A DNA stretch of 64,000 nucleotides from GCA-2720975 sp964469565 (lineage in GTDB: Bacteria > Planctomycetota > UBA1135 > GCA-002686595). The position numbers and the translations under genes were made by a program. The stretch is taken from positions 372,001 to 436,000 of the forward strand of contig CAYXZD010000001.1 in the NCBI GenBank assembly GCA_964469565.1, read 5' to 3'. Each line of letters begins with the position of its first letter. The first letter of the stretch is position 1. This document shows, piece by piece, positions 18,322 through 26,920 of the stretch. The notes under the pieces were generated by a model. The model was not told the DNA's origin. It worked only from the letters and a program-made list of their open reading frames with translations, and ran no database searches.

Positions 18322-19335
18322 TTAGCGACGCAGCTTGTCCACTAGACTCGCCCACGCACTGGCCTCAGCCGTCGGTGTGAATCTTGGATAACGAGCCTCG
18401 CCTGCGGAGTACAGTTCCTCGAGATAGTCTGGCTCCTGCGCAGCCCGGGTAAGGAGCTCAGCCAACGCGTGCGGGGAATTGGCTTGGAAGAGACCTGGGT
18501 GCTTGGCACCGCACAGACCACGATTGCCTGGAATGTCACTCAGCACGAGGGGGACTCCGAGGGTGATGGCTTCACTCACAGCGTTTGCACCCCCTTCTGA
18601 ATGGGAAGTATTGAGGGCGAGGTGCGCGGAGGCCAGACGCTCCATCGCCTGGGGGTGGGGGAGGGGGCCCAAGAATTCGTAGCGCGGATTCGATGTGTGG
18701 GCCGCGTCTGCTTTGGCCGAAAGCTCAGCATTCAAACGGTTCCCCGCATGGAGGACGCGGATATTGATTGAGCGCGGGATGAACTCAAGAGCTCGCACGA
18801 TCAAAAGCGTGTTCTTGACGGGCCTCACATCGGCGAGCAGTACCACGTTCAGCGGAGTGCTCGCTCCTCGTGGGTGGGCCGGGCGGGATTCTGCCCTCCT
18901 CAAGTCTGGGTGGGACTGAAGAATCGTGAGGGCCTTGTGGGCGAGCGATGGAGGAAGGCTGGCCTTAGCCAAGTCGTGCAGAACGACAATAGCATTGGCG
19001 AGCTCAAAGCCGCGGCGAGCCTTGCTCGCACGAGGCTCTGGGCCGGGCAGGTCCACGTTGAGATCCGTCCCGGTCGCAATGACAATCCGGGGAACTCCAG
19101 GGTGCTCGGTGGCGCAGGCTTCAAGAACTCCTAGGCAGCGTCGAGCATGCAAGGCCACGAGTTGATCTATACCGGCCGGCAGTGATTGCTCATGGGTCAA
19201 AAGGGTCACCCTGTGGCCCAGCCCTGCCAAGTGACCCTTCAGGCGCAGGGCAGTGGTCAGATTTCCCCCGGTTCGGTGGGCCGGGTGGGCGAGGGCGATG
19301 TGGACCATGGGAGATTGCCCGGAGGGATCGGGCAT
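18322..19335 (-). CDS. SenB-like (TIGR04348-type) glycosyltransferase
   Basis: About 337 residues, GT-B fold. The features match the SenB/TIGR04348 subfamily: GGNLTTALRLKGHLAGLGHRV, VALHARRCLGVLEA, IVIATGTDLN, ELANAIVVLHDLA, ADVRPVKNTLLIVRAL, NPRYEFLGPLPHPQAM, SEGGANAVSEAITLGVP and SDIPGNRGL. SenB of selenoneine biosynthesis makes a selenosugar from a UDP-sugar and selenophosphate. No SenA or SenC/SelD gene is in the window, so the function here is inferred. The ATG at 19335 is preceded by a modest AGG; a GTG at 19344 and an ATG at 19308 are alternatives. It lies 15 bases after ftcD on the same strand, probably one operon. Confidence 0.75.
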   Translation of the reverse strand: MPDPSGQSPMVHIALAHPAHRTGGNLTTALRLKGHLAGLGHRVTLLTHEQSLPAGIDQLVALHARRCLGVLEACATEHPGVPRIVIATGTDLNVDLPGPEPRASKARRGFELANAIVVLHDLAKASLPPSLAHKALTILQSHPDLRRAESRPAHPRGASTPLNVVLLADVRPVKNTLLIVRALEFIPRSINIRVLHAGNRLNAELSAKADAAHTSNPRYEFLGPLPHPQAMERLASAHLALNTSHSEGGANAVSEAITLGVPLVLSDIPGNRGLCGAKHPGLFQANSPHALAELLTRAAQEPDYLEELYSAGEARYPRFTPTAEASAWASLVDKLRR

Positions 19336-19350
19336 GCAGGGCACCTGTCG

Positions 19351-21018
19351 TCAGGCCAGCTTCGATTCGACTAGGGCGAGCACTTCCGTTTCGCTGGCTG
19401 TCAATTCAGCGCGCAATGACTCGGCTCTTGCCAAGTACTGGGCTGCTTGTTCTCGGTCAGAGAGATCCTGCAGGTTGATGCGGACATTGAGGAATGCGCC
19501 GATGGCAGCGCTGCGCACACACAGCGCTCCCACTCCAGCATCGGACAGGGACGCTTCCATACCTGTGGTGGCCATGGCACGGCAGACGTCCATGGCCTGC
19601 AGGCAGACTTGCATAACCCGCAGGGGGACTTCGATGGCCACCGCAGTGGCCGATTGGATAGCTGCGTCCCGCTCTGCCGGAGCGGCTTTCCAAGCTTCCA
19701 TAATGCCATTGAAGGCCTCGGTGTCCTTGTCGACGAGGCTGAGCAATTCTACATAGGCAGCCTTACCCTTCTCTGCCCATTCGCTGAATTCATCCCAACG
19801 ATCATCCCAGCCGCGCTTATGGCTGGAAAGGTTGGCCACCATCGTGCCGAGCGCAGCACCCATGGAACCCAGCGCAGCTGCCACAGATCCGCCGCCAGGC
19901 GCCGGAGACTCGGAGGCTGTTTGCTCGGTGAAACTGCGTAGGGTGGAATCGGCGAGTGGCGTCGAGCCGGCGGCTCGAATTGCGTATTCGATAATCTTGG
20001 TTTCAGGATCGAACGGTGCGAGTTCATCGAGCCCCATGGTTCGAACTGCGATCTTGATGAGTTCGGCATCGGGCACGCCAGTGGAGCGTTCCTGCTGCCG
20101 TAGGTAGTGACGGCCAGCGTCGAGCATGGCTTGCAGGGGGATTAGCCCCACGGCTTCAGAGCCGGTGACGCGTAGTCCGCGCTGTGCGGCCTTTCTAACG
20201 CATTCGTCAAAGGCTGCATGGAGCGGGGTCACGCGCGTGTTGGTTAGATTCATGGAGACCTGCGCGATGCCGTATTCTTCGATGAACCAGCCAATGCCCT
20301 TGACGCATTCTAGGCTGCCAGGGATCCATTCGGGCTGGCCTTGCGCATCGCGAACGATTTCCCCAGTGAGTCCGTCGCCGTCTCGCTTCATGCGGCCCTT
20401 CTCTCGCACGTCAAAAGCGAGTGCATTGGCTCGCCGTGTTGAGGTGGTGTTGAGGTTGACGTTATAGGCGATGAGGAAATCGCGTGCTCCGACCGCGGTC
20501 GCGCCAGAGCGTGCATTGAAGTCCGCCGGGCCAAAATCTGGCTCGCCCTCGGGGGTGCTGAGGCGGGCAGGGAGGCCTTCATACTCACCCGCTCGAACCA
20601 CTGCGAGGTTCTTGCGCTCGGGGCGCAGGGCGGCCTCCTCGTAGCAGTAGATGGTCAGACCCACTTCGTTTGCCAAGCGTGCAGCGAGTGTACGTGCATG
20701 CTCAACGGTCTCCTCCATGGTGATTCCGGCCACGGGCACTAGAGGGCAGACGTCCATGGCCCCGAAGCGGGGGTGCTCCCCAGCGTGAGCGCTCATGTCG
20801 ATGACTTCAGCAGCTTTGATGGCCAAGGCGACCGCAGCGTCCAGCACGGGTTCAGGTTCCCCCACGAAGGTGACCACTGTGCGGTGGGTGGCGTGACCGG
20901 GATCCACATCGAGTAAGGTGACTTCCTCGTGCGCTTCGAGAACGCTCGTAATGGCCTCGATGACAGCCGGGTCGCGGCCTTCGCTAAAGTTGGGGACGCA
21001 TTCAATCAGGCGGGACAT
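19351..21018 (-). CDS. ftcD: Bifunctional glutamate formimidoyltransferase/formimidoyl-THF cyclodeaminase
   Basis: A 555-residue fusion. Residues ~1-325 are the formiminotransferase domain (IECVPNFSEGRD, SAHAGEHPRFGAMDV with H82, the expected catalytic His). Residues ~350-550 are the cyclodeaminase domain (SPAPGGGSVAAALGSMG). It moves the formimino group of N-formimino-L-glutamate to tetrahydrofolate and releases ammonia, giving 5,10-methenyl-THF; it is the last step of one route of histidine degradation. No other hut genes are in view. The start MSRLIECVPNFSEG is the usual N-terminus. It is divergent from the GNAT gene across ~190 bases. Confidence 0.95.
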   Translation of the reverse strand: MSRLIECVPNFSEGRDPAVIEAITSVLEAHEEVTLLDVDPGHATHRTVVTFVGEPEPVLDAAVALAIKAAEVIDMSAHAGEHPRFGAMDVCPLVPVAGITMEETVEHARTLAARLANEVGLTIYCYEEAALRPERKNLAVVRAGEYEGLPARLSTPEGEPDFGPADFNARSGATAVGARDFLIAYNVNLNTTSTRRANALAFDVREKGRMKRDGDGLTGEIVRDAQGQPEWIPGSLECVKGIGWFIEEYGIAQVSMNLTNTRVTPLHAAFDECVRKAAQRGLRVTGSEAVGLIPLQAMLDAGRHYLRQQERSTGVPDAELIKIAVRTMGLDELAPFDPETKIIEYAIRAAGSTPLADSTLRSFTEQTASESPAPGGGSVAAALGSMGAALGTMVANLSSHKRGWDDRWDEFSEWAEKGKAAYVELLSLVDKDTEAFNGIMEAWKAAPAERDAAIQSATAVAIEVPLRVMQVCLQAMDVCRAMATTGMEASLSDAGVGALCVRSAAIGAFLNVRINLQDLSDREQAAQYLARAESLRAELTASETEVLALVESKLA

Positions 21019-21208
21019 GGTGGTCTACTTGGGATGTCGTTGGTGGGGGAAATCGAGGGTACGGGCGGCATCATAGTCTCTTCTCAGACCCGTCGCACGG
21101 GGGGCTCATCCGTATCCGGTATGGCCAGAACTCGTGCAGGATGGAGGCAGGCTGAAGCATGGGGGTCTAAGCTGTACCCGGGGTGGGCCATCGGGGTAGG
21201 GTTAGGCC
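21019..21208. other. Divergent intergenic region (ftcD / GNAT)
   Basis: 190 bases between divergent starts, probably holding promoters for ftcD (minus) and the acetyltransferase (plus). No clear -35/-10 pair, operator or hairpin could be assigned by eye. Confidence 0.4.
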
Positions 21209-22327
21209 ATGGTCGGACCCGATAACTCAAGGGACGTACAGGTGGTCCGCTGCTCGCGCGAGCATCGCGGAACGCAGGCCCTTCTCTATGATCGTTGCTT
21301 CACGAGTACGGCGGGGGGAGAGGTGGGTGCAGGGAGTGCCATTCTCCCCTGGCGCTACGATGCCAACCCGCACGGTGAAGCCCTGAGCTTGTTGACCCTA
21401 GACTGCGATGGGCAAGGATTGGCGGGGTATGCCTGTTCACCCAGGGTGGTCTTGAGCCAGGGGCGGGAGTCTGCTCGTGTCGGCCAGACGGGTGATGTGA
21501 TGTCCCATCCAGCCCACAGGGGACAGGGGTTATTCAGCGATCTGGATCGGCGTGCCATGCTCTGGGCAGCTGAAGAGGGTTGGGCACATATCTTTGGTCT
21601 GCCGAATCGGCAATCGGCGCCTATTTTTATTGAGCATCTGGGGTGGCAGGAGGTGGGTGCCATTCGCCCCTATACATTTGTGCTGCAGGCGAATTCGCAG
21701 GCCCGAGCCCAGCGCATGCGCGCCGGACGGATGGCCGCTCTCGCGACGCCCCTGCGTGCCTGGAGGGGGAATATGGCGCGTGGCCGACTACGGGACAGGG
21801 CATTTGCCCATGTGACGAGCGTGGCAATTCCCCGGTTTGATGAGTCCGTGGTTGGATTAACAGCGGCCGTTGCCAAAAGGTACGCATGGATGGTCCGCCG
21901 TGACCACGATTATCTCAACTGGCGCTTTATTGATGCGCCCAGTGGCCTGTTTCGGGCCCACGGAGTCTTCGATGAGGGGGGAGAGTTGCGCGGCTACTGT
22001 GTTGTTCAGTTGCCTTCAGTCTCCAACGGAGTGGGCTACGTCGTGGATCTGGTAGCGCTTGACGATGTGGCGTGGGCAGGGGCCATGGAGGCCGCATTGG
22101 GTCACCTGACCAAGCTCGGGGCTTGTGTAGCTCGCGTGCATGCTCTCGACGGGAGCGACTGGATGCGCAGGGTGTTGGGCTGTGGTTTTGCCCCTTCCAA
22201 ACCTGACGACTTCAAGCCGGTGATTGCTTACATTACAGATGCGGGACACCCTCTAGCCGAGGCGGCCAAGGATCCGAGTCGTTGGTTTTTTACCGATGGG
22301 GATCGTGACGATGAGTTGGTCCACTAG
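21209..22327 (+). CDS. GNAT family N-acetyltransferase
   Basis: A 372-residue protein. The acetyl-CoA-binding loop is in DVMSHPAHRGQGLFSDLDRRAM (Q/R-x-x-G-x-G/A type), followed by the N-x-x-Q-x-x-x-I pattern of FGLPNRQSAPIFIEHLGW. The C-terminal half (VVGLTAAVAKRYAWMVRRDHDYLNWRF) is a second GNAT-like or associated domain seen in large polysaccharide-cluster acetyltransferases. The acceptor is unknown; two bases separate it from the deacetylase gene, so both probably act on the same kind of glycan substrate (inference). Confidence 0.8.
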   Translation: MVGPDNSRDVQVVRCSREHRGTQALLYDRCFTSTAGGEVGAGSAILPWRYDANPHGEALSLLTLDCDGQGLAGYACSPRVVLSQGRESARVGQTGDVMSHPAHRGQGLFSDLDRRAMLWAAEEGWAHIFGLPNRQSAPIFIEHLGWQEVGAIRPYTFVLQANSQARAQRMRAGRMAALATPLRAWRGNMARGRLRDRAFAHVTSVAIPRFDESVVGLTAAVAKRYAWMVRRDHDYLNWRFIDAPSGLFRAHGVFDEGGELRGYCVVQLPSVSNGVGYVVDLVALDDVAWAGAMEAALGHLTKLGACVARVHALDGSDWMRRVLGCGFAPSKPDDFKPVIAYITDAGHPLAEAAKDPSRWFFTDGDRDDELVH

Positions 22328-22329
22328 AC

Positions 22330-23409
22330 ATGCCCATCAAGCATTCCATCAAGAAGCAGATACGTAGACTCTACTGCAGTGTGTTTGTGGGCTGTGGCCT
22401 TGCCCGCCTGCCGTGGTTGCGAAGTCCGGCACTGCTGATCCTGGCTGGGCACGCCATTGAGGGAGGGAGTACTGACGAGCATCTGCCTGCGGACATGAAG
22501 CTCTCGCCGGACACCTTGAGGCGCCTCCTCGAGGGCCTCGGACCCTACGGCCAATGGGTTACCGTGGGGGAGGGGGTGCGCAGACTCGATGCTGGGTTGG
22601 GTCAAGAGCCGATGATTGCCCTCTCGATGGATGATGGCTATCGGGATAACCTCAGTGAGCTGCTCCCCATCGTGGAAGAGAAAAAGGCGACGTGTACCGT
22701 GTACTTGGAAGGTCGGCCCCTGGCTGAGCGGAGGGCTAACTGGCTACACGTTTGGTTTTGGTTGGAGCGTCAATGGGGAGCGCGGCGTGCAGGTCTTGCG
22801 GTCGCGGAGGCTCTAGGGGAGAGTGGCAAAGACCTGCGTAGCGAGTTAGGCACTGGCAGTGATGGGCTCGGCGGGCGCCTGAAACGTCTGATGAAGTACA
22901 GCCTCGATGCAGTTCAACGCGATACCGCCCTAGAGATGGTATTTGAAGAGGCTGGGGGCAATGCGGAACATCTTTGCCGTCAGCTCTATATGGACGCGAA
23001 CGAGGTCCAGGAGCTAGGAGCCCACGAGTGCATCGAGCTGGGGGGCCACACATACACGCATGAGGTGCTCTCGACCCTCACCGAGCATGAGGCCCAGGAG
23101 CAGATTGAACTTGGCCGTTCTGCAATCGGGGCCGCCGTGGGGGATGCCCTAGGAGTCGGCTGTAACGATTCCTTTGCCTACCCCTTCGGGAGGCGTTGGG
23201 ACCATGATCCAGTGCACGCCAAGGCTGTTCAGGCGGCAGGCTATTCAAGTGCCGTCACCACCCATGCCGGATTGAATCGGCCCGGGACAGACCGGATGCA
23301 GCTCAGGCGCTGGATGTTGACGGAGCAAACGTCCCTGAGTGAGCTCATCACGGAATTGCGTGGGGGGTTCGAATGGCTGCGGCGCATCGGTGTTGACCTG
23401 GCTGAATAG
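22330..23409 (+). CDS. Polysaccharide deacetylase (CE4)
   Basis: A 359-residue protein. The metal-dependent catalytic motifs are present: LSMDDGYRDN (Asp pair) and LGGHTYTHEVLST (H-x3-H), plus YPFGRRWDHDP. It removes N- or O-acetyl groups from a glycan. There is no obvious cleavable signal; the basic N-terminus (KHSIKKQIRRLY) is followed by a weakly hydrophobic stretch. It starts two bases after the GNAT gene and converges with the minus-strand carbamoyltransferase cassette 35 bases downstream. Confidence 0.88.
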   Translation: MPIKHSIKKQIRRLYCSVFVGCGLARLPWLRSPALLILAGHAIEGGSTDEHLPADMKLSPDTLRRLLEGLGPYGQWVTVGEGVRRLDAGLGQEPMIALSMDDGYRDNLSELLPIVEEKKATCTVYLEGRPLAERRANWLHVWFWLERQWGARRAGLAVAEALGESGKDLRSELGTGSDGLGGRLKRLMKYSLDAVQRDTALEMVFEEAGGNAEHLCRQLYMDANEVQELGAHECIELGGHTYTHEVLSTLTEHEAQEQIELGRSAIGAAVGDALGVGCNDSFAYPFGRRWDHDPVHAKAVQAAGYSSAVTTHAGLNRPGTDRMQLRRWMLTEQTSLSELITELRGGFEWLRRIGVDLAE

Positions 23410-23444
23410 CACAGCTGTCCACTCGCCACAGACCGACCTCAAGC

Positions 23445-23576
23445 CTAACGGAGCGTATACGTGAACGCTGCAGCTGGATCACTTTCGCTCATGTTGAGCA
23501 TGATCACTACTGCGATCGCGACGATCACCATAGGAGCGAAGATCCAAATCCAGTTGTCTTTGAAGAAATCTTTCAT
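23445..23576 (-). CDS. 43-residue SxtK/DUF5989-like membrane protein
   Basis: Short frame found by reading the minus strand after the SGNH gene stop: ATG at 23576, TAG at 23447-23445. It encodes MKDFFKDNWIWIFAPMVIV, a single transmembrane segment (residues ~9-27), then a short polar region and the ending AAAFTYTLR. This matches small SxtK/DUF5989-type proteins that accompany O-carbamoyltransferases (the last residues normally read APFIYTLF). The last ~43 residues of the SGNH protein encoded just upstream have the same pattern and end AFIYTLF-like (APFIYTLF), so this is a paralogous copy. The start lies three bases after that stop, which supports a real gene. Function unknown. Confidence 0.72.
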   Translation of the reverse strand: MKDFFKDNWIWIFAPMVIVAIAVVIMLNMSESDPAAAFTYTLR

Positions 23577-23579
23577 CTG

Positions 23580-25121
23580 CTAAAAGAGAGTATAGATGAA
23601 TGGGGCAACGAGTGGGGAGCTTGCTGCGACCACCAAGAGACTGCCGACCGTGAGAAGGACGGTGACTAGGGGCATGAGGTACCAGTGTCCGCGCCCGATG
23701 AATGCGCCGAGGAGCTCAAGGATCGTGCTGAGGCGGTTTCCGAGTTTGTAGGCCACGAAGCCGAGAATACAGACAACGGCTGTCAGGGCAGCGAACTGAG
23801 CCTGGCTGGGGGTCAGTGTGTCCAAAAGGAGCCCTGCCCCGAGAGCAAGGCTGAAAATGGTTGTCAGCATGGCCCCGACTTTGAGGAAGCTGGCGAGTAC
23901 GGTTTCTTGGGTCCGATAGACTCGCGCATACAGTGAGCCTAGGCCGGCCCAGAGCCCGACAAAGAGGGGCAACCAGTTGGGCATCGAGCGAGCTGGCTCA
24001 CTGGGGGCTGGCTGTGGGCAAGGAGCATTGGCCGCGGGCAGTTGGACTAGGCCCTCTAGGCCAGTATGTAGGGCCGCAGTGAATACGCGATTCCCTTCGG
24101 GATTCAGGTGCCAATCCGTGTGAAAGAAGAGGTCTCGGTCTTGGTTGGCACGCAGATGTGTGCGCACGTCAAGGGTTGCAAGACCAGCGTCCCTCGCAGC
24201 AGCCAGCAAGAGATCGATGGGTTGATCGGGTGACCACGAGTTGCTCGCAAGTCCCATGCGGGCTCCGAATCCCTTGCGATACTCGTCGTCCACTGCGCTG
24301 TGTGAAGGAATGGGGATCACGATCACTTCAGTTTCGAGATCCTCACTGACTCGCGCGAGGGCTCGCATGGCTCCCGTGGTGTGATCGAGCGCGGGTCGCA
24401 TGAACTCAGGTAGGGGTTGAATGAGCGCCCCCATTTCACGCGGTAGTGGCACGGACCCGGGTTGAAAGAGTTCTACTTGGCTGTCGGGGGATGGACTCAA
24501 CAGCTTGCCAATGGCACTGGACGCGAGGGGGCCCTTGGGCGCGGGCCTCACCAGTTCGCGTACCTCTGGGCTTCCATCTAGCTGATAGCGCGGCTTGTCC
24601 AGATCGGTATAACGGGTCTGGCCGTTCCAATACAGATCGTTCTCGTAGGCAAAGAGCAACACAAGGTCTGGGGCATAGGCCGCTCCGTGTGTTTCGAGCC
24701 AAGCCACTTCTTGGTCAGTTGAGTAGCCCTCGGTGCCGGTGTTGATGATCTGCACATTGCGCCCCTCCTGATTCCACCAGTTTTCCAACTGGTCAACGAA
24801 CAGGTCGGAACGTTCCACCGTGACTCCCAACGTGAACGAATCGCCGAGCGCAATCACTCGATAGTCTGATTGTGGGTTGGCTGGGGCCGCTTCTGCATCA
24901 TCACGGAGGCCCTGTTGATTGAACTCAAACTGGACGTCAAAGCCCTCGGCGTTGCCACGTGTGACTGTGACACCAGGCTTCTTGCTCCAGCCGAGGACGG
25001 GGTCATACTCATTGAGGGTATCCACAGGTCCCATGCCTAAGAGGCGCAGGCCTCCCTCGAAGACCAAGAGGGCGATGAGCATGCTCATCAAGACGGACAG
25101 GGTGATTTGTATGACCTTCAT
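23580..25121 (-). CDS. SGNH hydrolase fused to C-terminal SxtK-like membrane domain
   Basis: A 513-residue protein. N-terminal membrane anchor (~7-28). The SGNH/GDSL hydrolase region has S95 in VIALGDSFTLG, an FAYENDLYWN block around 158-166, and D336/H338 in HTDWHLNPEG, the likely catalytic Asp and His. Residues ~384-460 hold further hydrophobic segments. Residues ~465-513 (LLGAFIGRGHWYLMP... ending APFIYTLF) match the SxtK/DUF5989 small-protein pattern. The enzyme probably transfers or removes an acyl group on an extracytoplasmic glycan. It lies three bases after the carbamoyltransferase and three before the 43-residue gene. Confidence 0.8.
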   Translation of the reverse strand: MKVIQITLSVLMSMLIALLVFEGGLRLLGMGPVDTLNEYDPVLGWSKKPGVTVTRGNAEGFDVQFEFNQQGLRDDAEAAPANPQSDYRVIALGDSFTLGVTVERSDLFVDQLENWWNQEGRNVQIINTGTEGYSTDQEVAWLETHGAAYAPDLVLLFAYENDLYWNGQTRYTDLDKPRYQLDGSPEVRELVRPAPKGPLASSAIGKLLSPSPDSQVELFQPGSVPLPREMGALIQPLPEFMRPALDHTTGAMRALARVSEDLETEVIVIPIPSHSAVDDEYRKGFGARMGLASNSWSPDQPIDLLLAAARDAGLATLDVRTHLRANQDRDLFFHTDWHLNPEGNRVFTAALHTGLEGLVQLPAANAPCPQPAPSEPARSMPNWLPLFVGLWAGLGSLYARVYRTQETVLASFLKVGAMLTTIFSLALGAGLLLDTLTPSQAQFAALTAVVCILGFVAYKLGNRLSTILELLGAFIGRGHWYLMPLVTVLLTVGSLLVVAASSPLVAPFIYTLF

Positions 25122-25124
25122 GGA

Positions 25125-26918
25125 CTAGCTCACCATCTGCGTGACCGAATCTCCCTCGTGTCTGAGGTGGAATCGGGTTTCAGCAATCTTTTTCTTGGCA
25201 TCATCCCTGATGATGTAGTTGTTCAAAAACAGCAGGTCCATTCCACTCAGGCTGAAGGTATTGAACGCGTGTGCTGGGGACTCAACGATGGGTTCACCCT
25301 TCAGGTTGAAGGAGGTGTTCATAATGACCGGCACCCCGGTGAGTTCGCCGAACTCCCGAATGATGGAGTGATAGCCAAAGTTCGTCTTGCTGTAGACTGT
25401 TTGAAGGCGGCCTGATCCGTCTTCATGGGTAATGGCGGGTAGATCGGCGCGCTTCTCCTTCCGTACGGGTGCCACGTACAGCATGAAACGAGCCGGGTAA
25501 TGCCGCTGTGCATCAGGGATTTCGAAGAATTCGTCTGCACGTTCCTCTAGGACAGAGGGCGCGAAGGGGCGGAAGGCTTCCCGGAATTTGATCTTGGAGT
25601 TGAGCTTCTCTTTCATCTCCTCCCGGCGAGGATCGGCGATGATTGAGCGGGAGCCAAGGGCGCGTGGGCCCCATTCGAACCGGCCACGGAACCAGCCGCA
25701 GACTTGGCCCGCTGCCAGCTCCTTGGCGACTCGCTTGAAAAACTCGGCGTCGTCTTCGATCTTCTCAAAGGCGATGTCGTTTTGGGTCAGGAAGGACTCT
25801 ATGTCCTCGTCGGAGTGTTCGCTGCCCAGGAAGGCGTCTTCGAGCGCAGGGCCTCTGGGCTGGTCGAGTACTTGGTTGTAGGCCCAATAGGCCGCCCCTA
25901 CACAGCCGCCGTCATCACCTGGAGCGGGATGGATGTAGACGTTCTCGAATGGACCTTGCCGAAGGATCTTGTAGTTGGCAACTGAGTTCAGGGCTACGCC
26001 CCCGGCTAGGCATAGATTCTTCATGCCGCCCGAGATTTCATGCAGGTGGTTTACCATCTTGAGCAGGATGATCTCAGTGGCGCGCTGGATGCTGGCAGCC
26101 ATGTCGCAGTAGAACGGGTCCAGAGACTTGTCTTGGAGTTTTGGGTCACGCCGGGGCCTACCGAAGTGCTCCTCAAAGGCTGGAGAGAGGGTGTCATTGG
26201 TTGACCAGTGATATGAGAAAAACCGCATGTCATGCCAGAGGCTTCCATCTTCGCCCACTTCAAGCAGTTCAAAGATCTTGTCGACGTAGCGTGGCTCGCC
26301 ATAGGGATGCATGCCCATGAGCTTGTACTCACCCTCGTTGATTTCAAATCCGCAGTAGGCTGTGAACGCGGAGTAGAGCAGCCCCAGCGAATGGGGGAAG
26401 CGCATCTCTTTGATCATTTCGATCTTGTTACCGCGGCCAATGCTCATGGTCGAGGTGCTCCATTCCCCCGCACCATCCACCGTCAGGATGGCTGACTCTT
26501 CAAAGGGGGAGGTGTAGTAGCTAGATGCCGCATGGCTCATGTGATGCTCGGCAAACAACAGCTTGGATGCGGGGACGCCCAGGCGCCGGATCATCATGGG
26601 TTTGATCCAAAGCTTGTCTGAGATCCAGCGTTGCATGGATTCACGGAAGACAGGCAGGGATCTGGGAAAGGTCGCCATTGCTGTGAGCAGCATGCGTTCA
26701 AACTTGACGAAGGGCTTTTCGTAAAACGCGATGTAGTCCACTTCGTCAATCGTGACGCCTGCGGTCTCCAATACGAATTCGATGGCGAGTTGCGGAAAAC
26801 CAGAGTCATGCTTGACACGACTGAACCGTTCCTCCTCAGCAGCGGCCACGAGCACGCCGTCTCGGACGAGGGCAGCTGAAGAGTCGTGGTAATAGAACGA
26901 GAGCCCGAGGATCAGCAT
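25125..26918 (-). CDS. O-carbamoyltransferase (NodU/CmcH/SxtI family)
   Basis: A 597-residue protein. N-terminal LGLSFYYHDSSAALVRDG, AEEERFSRVKHD, the H-x3-H metal-binding block EHHMSHAASSYY, LTVDGAGEWSTS and, further on, LCLAGGVALNSVAN define the family. The C-terminal YrdC-like half includes GWFRGRFEWGPRALGSRSI. It uses carbamoyl phosphate and ATP to carbamoylate a hydroxyl group on a sugar or secondary metabolite. It is the central gene of the SxtJ-SxtI-SGNH-SxtK cassette; the gap to each neighbour is 2-3 bases. The acceptor cannot be inferred from the sequence. Confidence 0.93.
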   Translation of the reverse strand: MLILGLSFYYHDSSAALVRDGVLVAAAEEERFSRVKHDSGFPQLAIEFVLETAGVTIDEVDYIAFYEKPFVKFERMLLTAMATFPRSLPVFRESMQRWISDKLWIKPMMIRRLGVPASKLLFAEHHMSHAASSYYTSPFEESAILTVDGAGEWSTSTMSIGRGNKIEMIKEMRFPHSLGLLYSAFTAYCGFEINEGEYKLMGMHPYGEPRYVDKIFELLEVGEDGSLWHDMRFFSYHWSTNDTLSPAFEEHFGRPRRDPKLQDKSLDPFYCDMAASIQRATEIILLKMVNHLHEISGGMKNLCLAGGVALNSVANYKILRQGPFENVYIHPAPGDDGGCVGAAYWAYNQVLDQPRGPALEDAFLGSEHSDEDIESFLTQNDIAFEKIEDDAEFFKRVAKELAAGQVCGWFRGRFEWGPRALGSRSIIADPRREEMKEKLNSKIKFREAFRPFAPSVLEERADEFFEIPDAQRHYPARFMLYVAPVRKEKRADLPAITHEDGSGRLQTVYSKTNFGYHSIIREFGELTGVPVIMNTSFNLKGEPIVESPAHAFNTFSLSGMDLLFLNNYIIRDDAKKKIAETRFHLRHEGDSVTQMVS

Positions 26919-26920
26919 GT

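Noticed and set aside
24436..24702. Frame opposite the SGNH hydrolase with Arg/Pro-rich product
   Set aside because: Composition typical of shadow frames in high-GC DNA; no motif.
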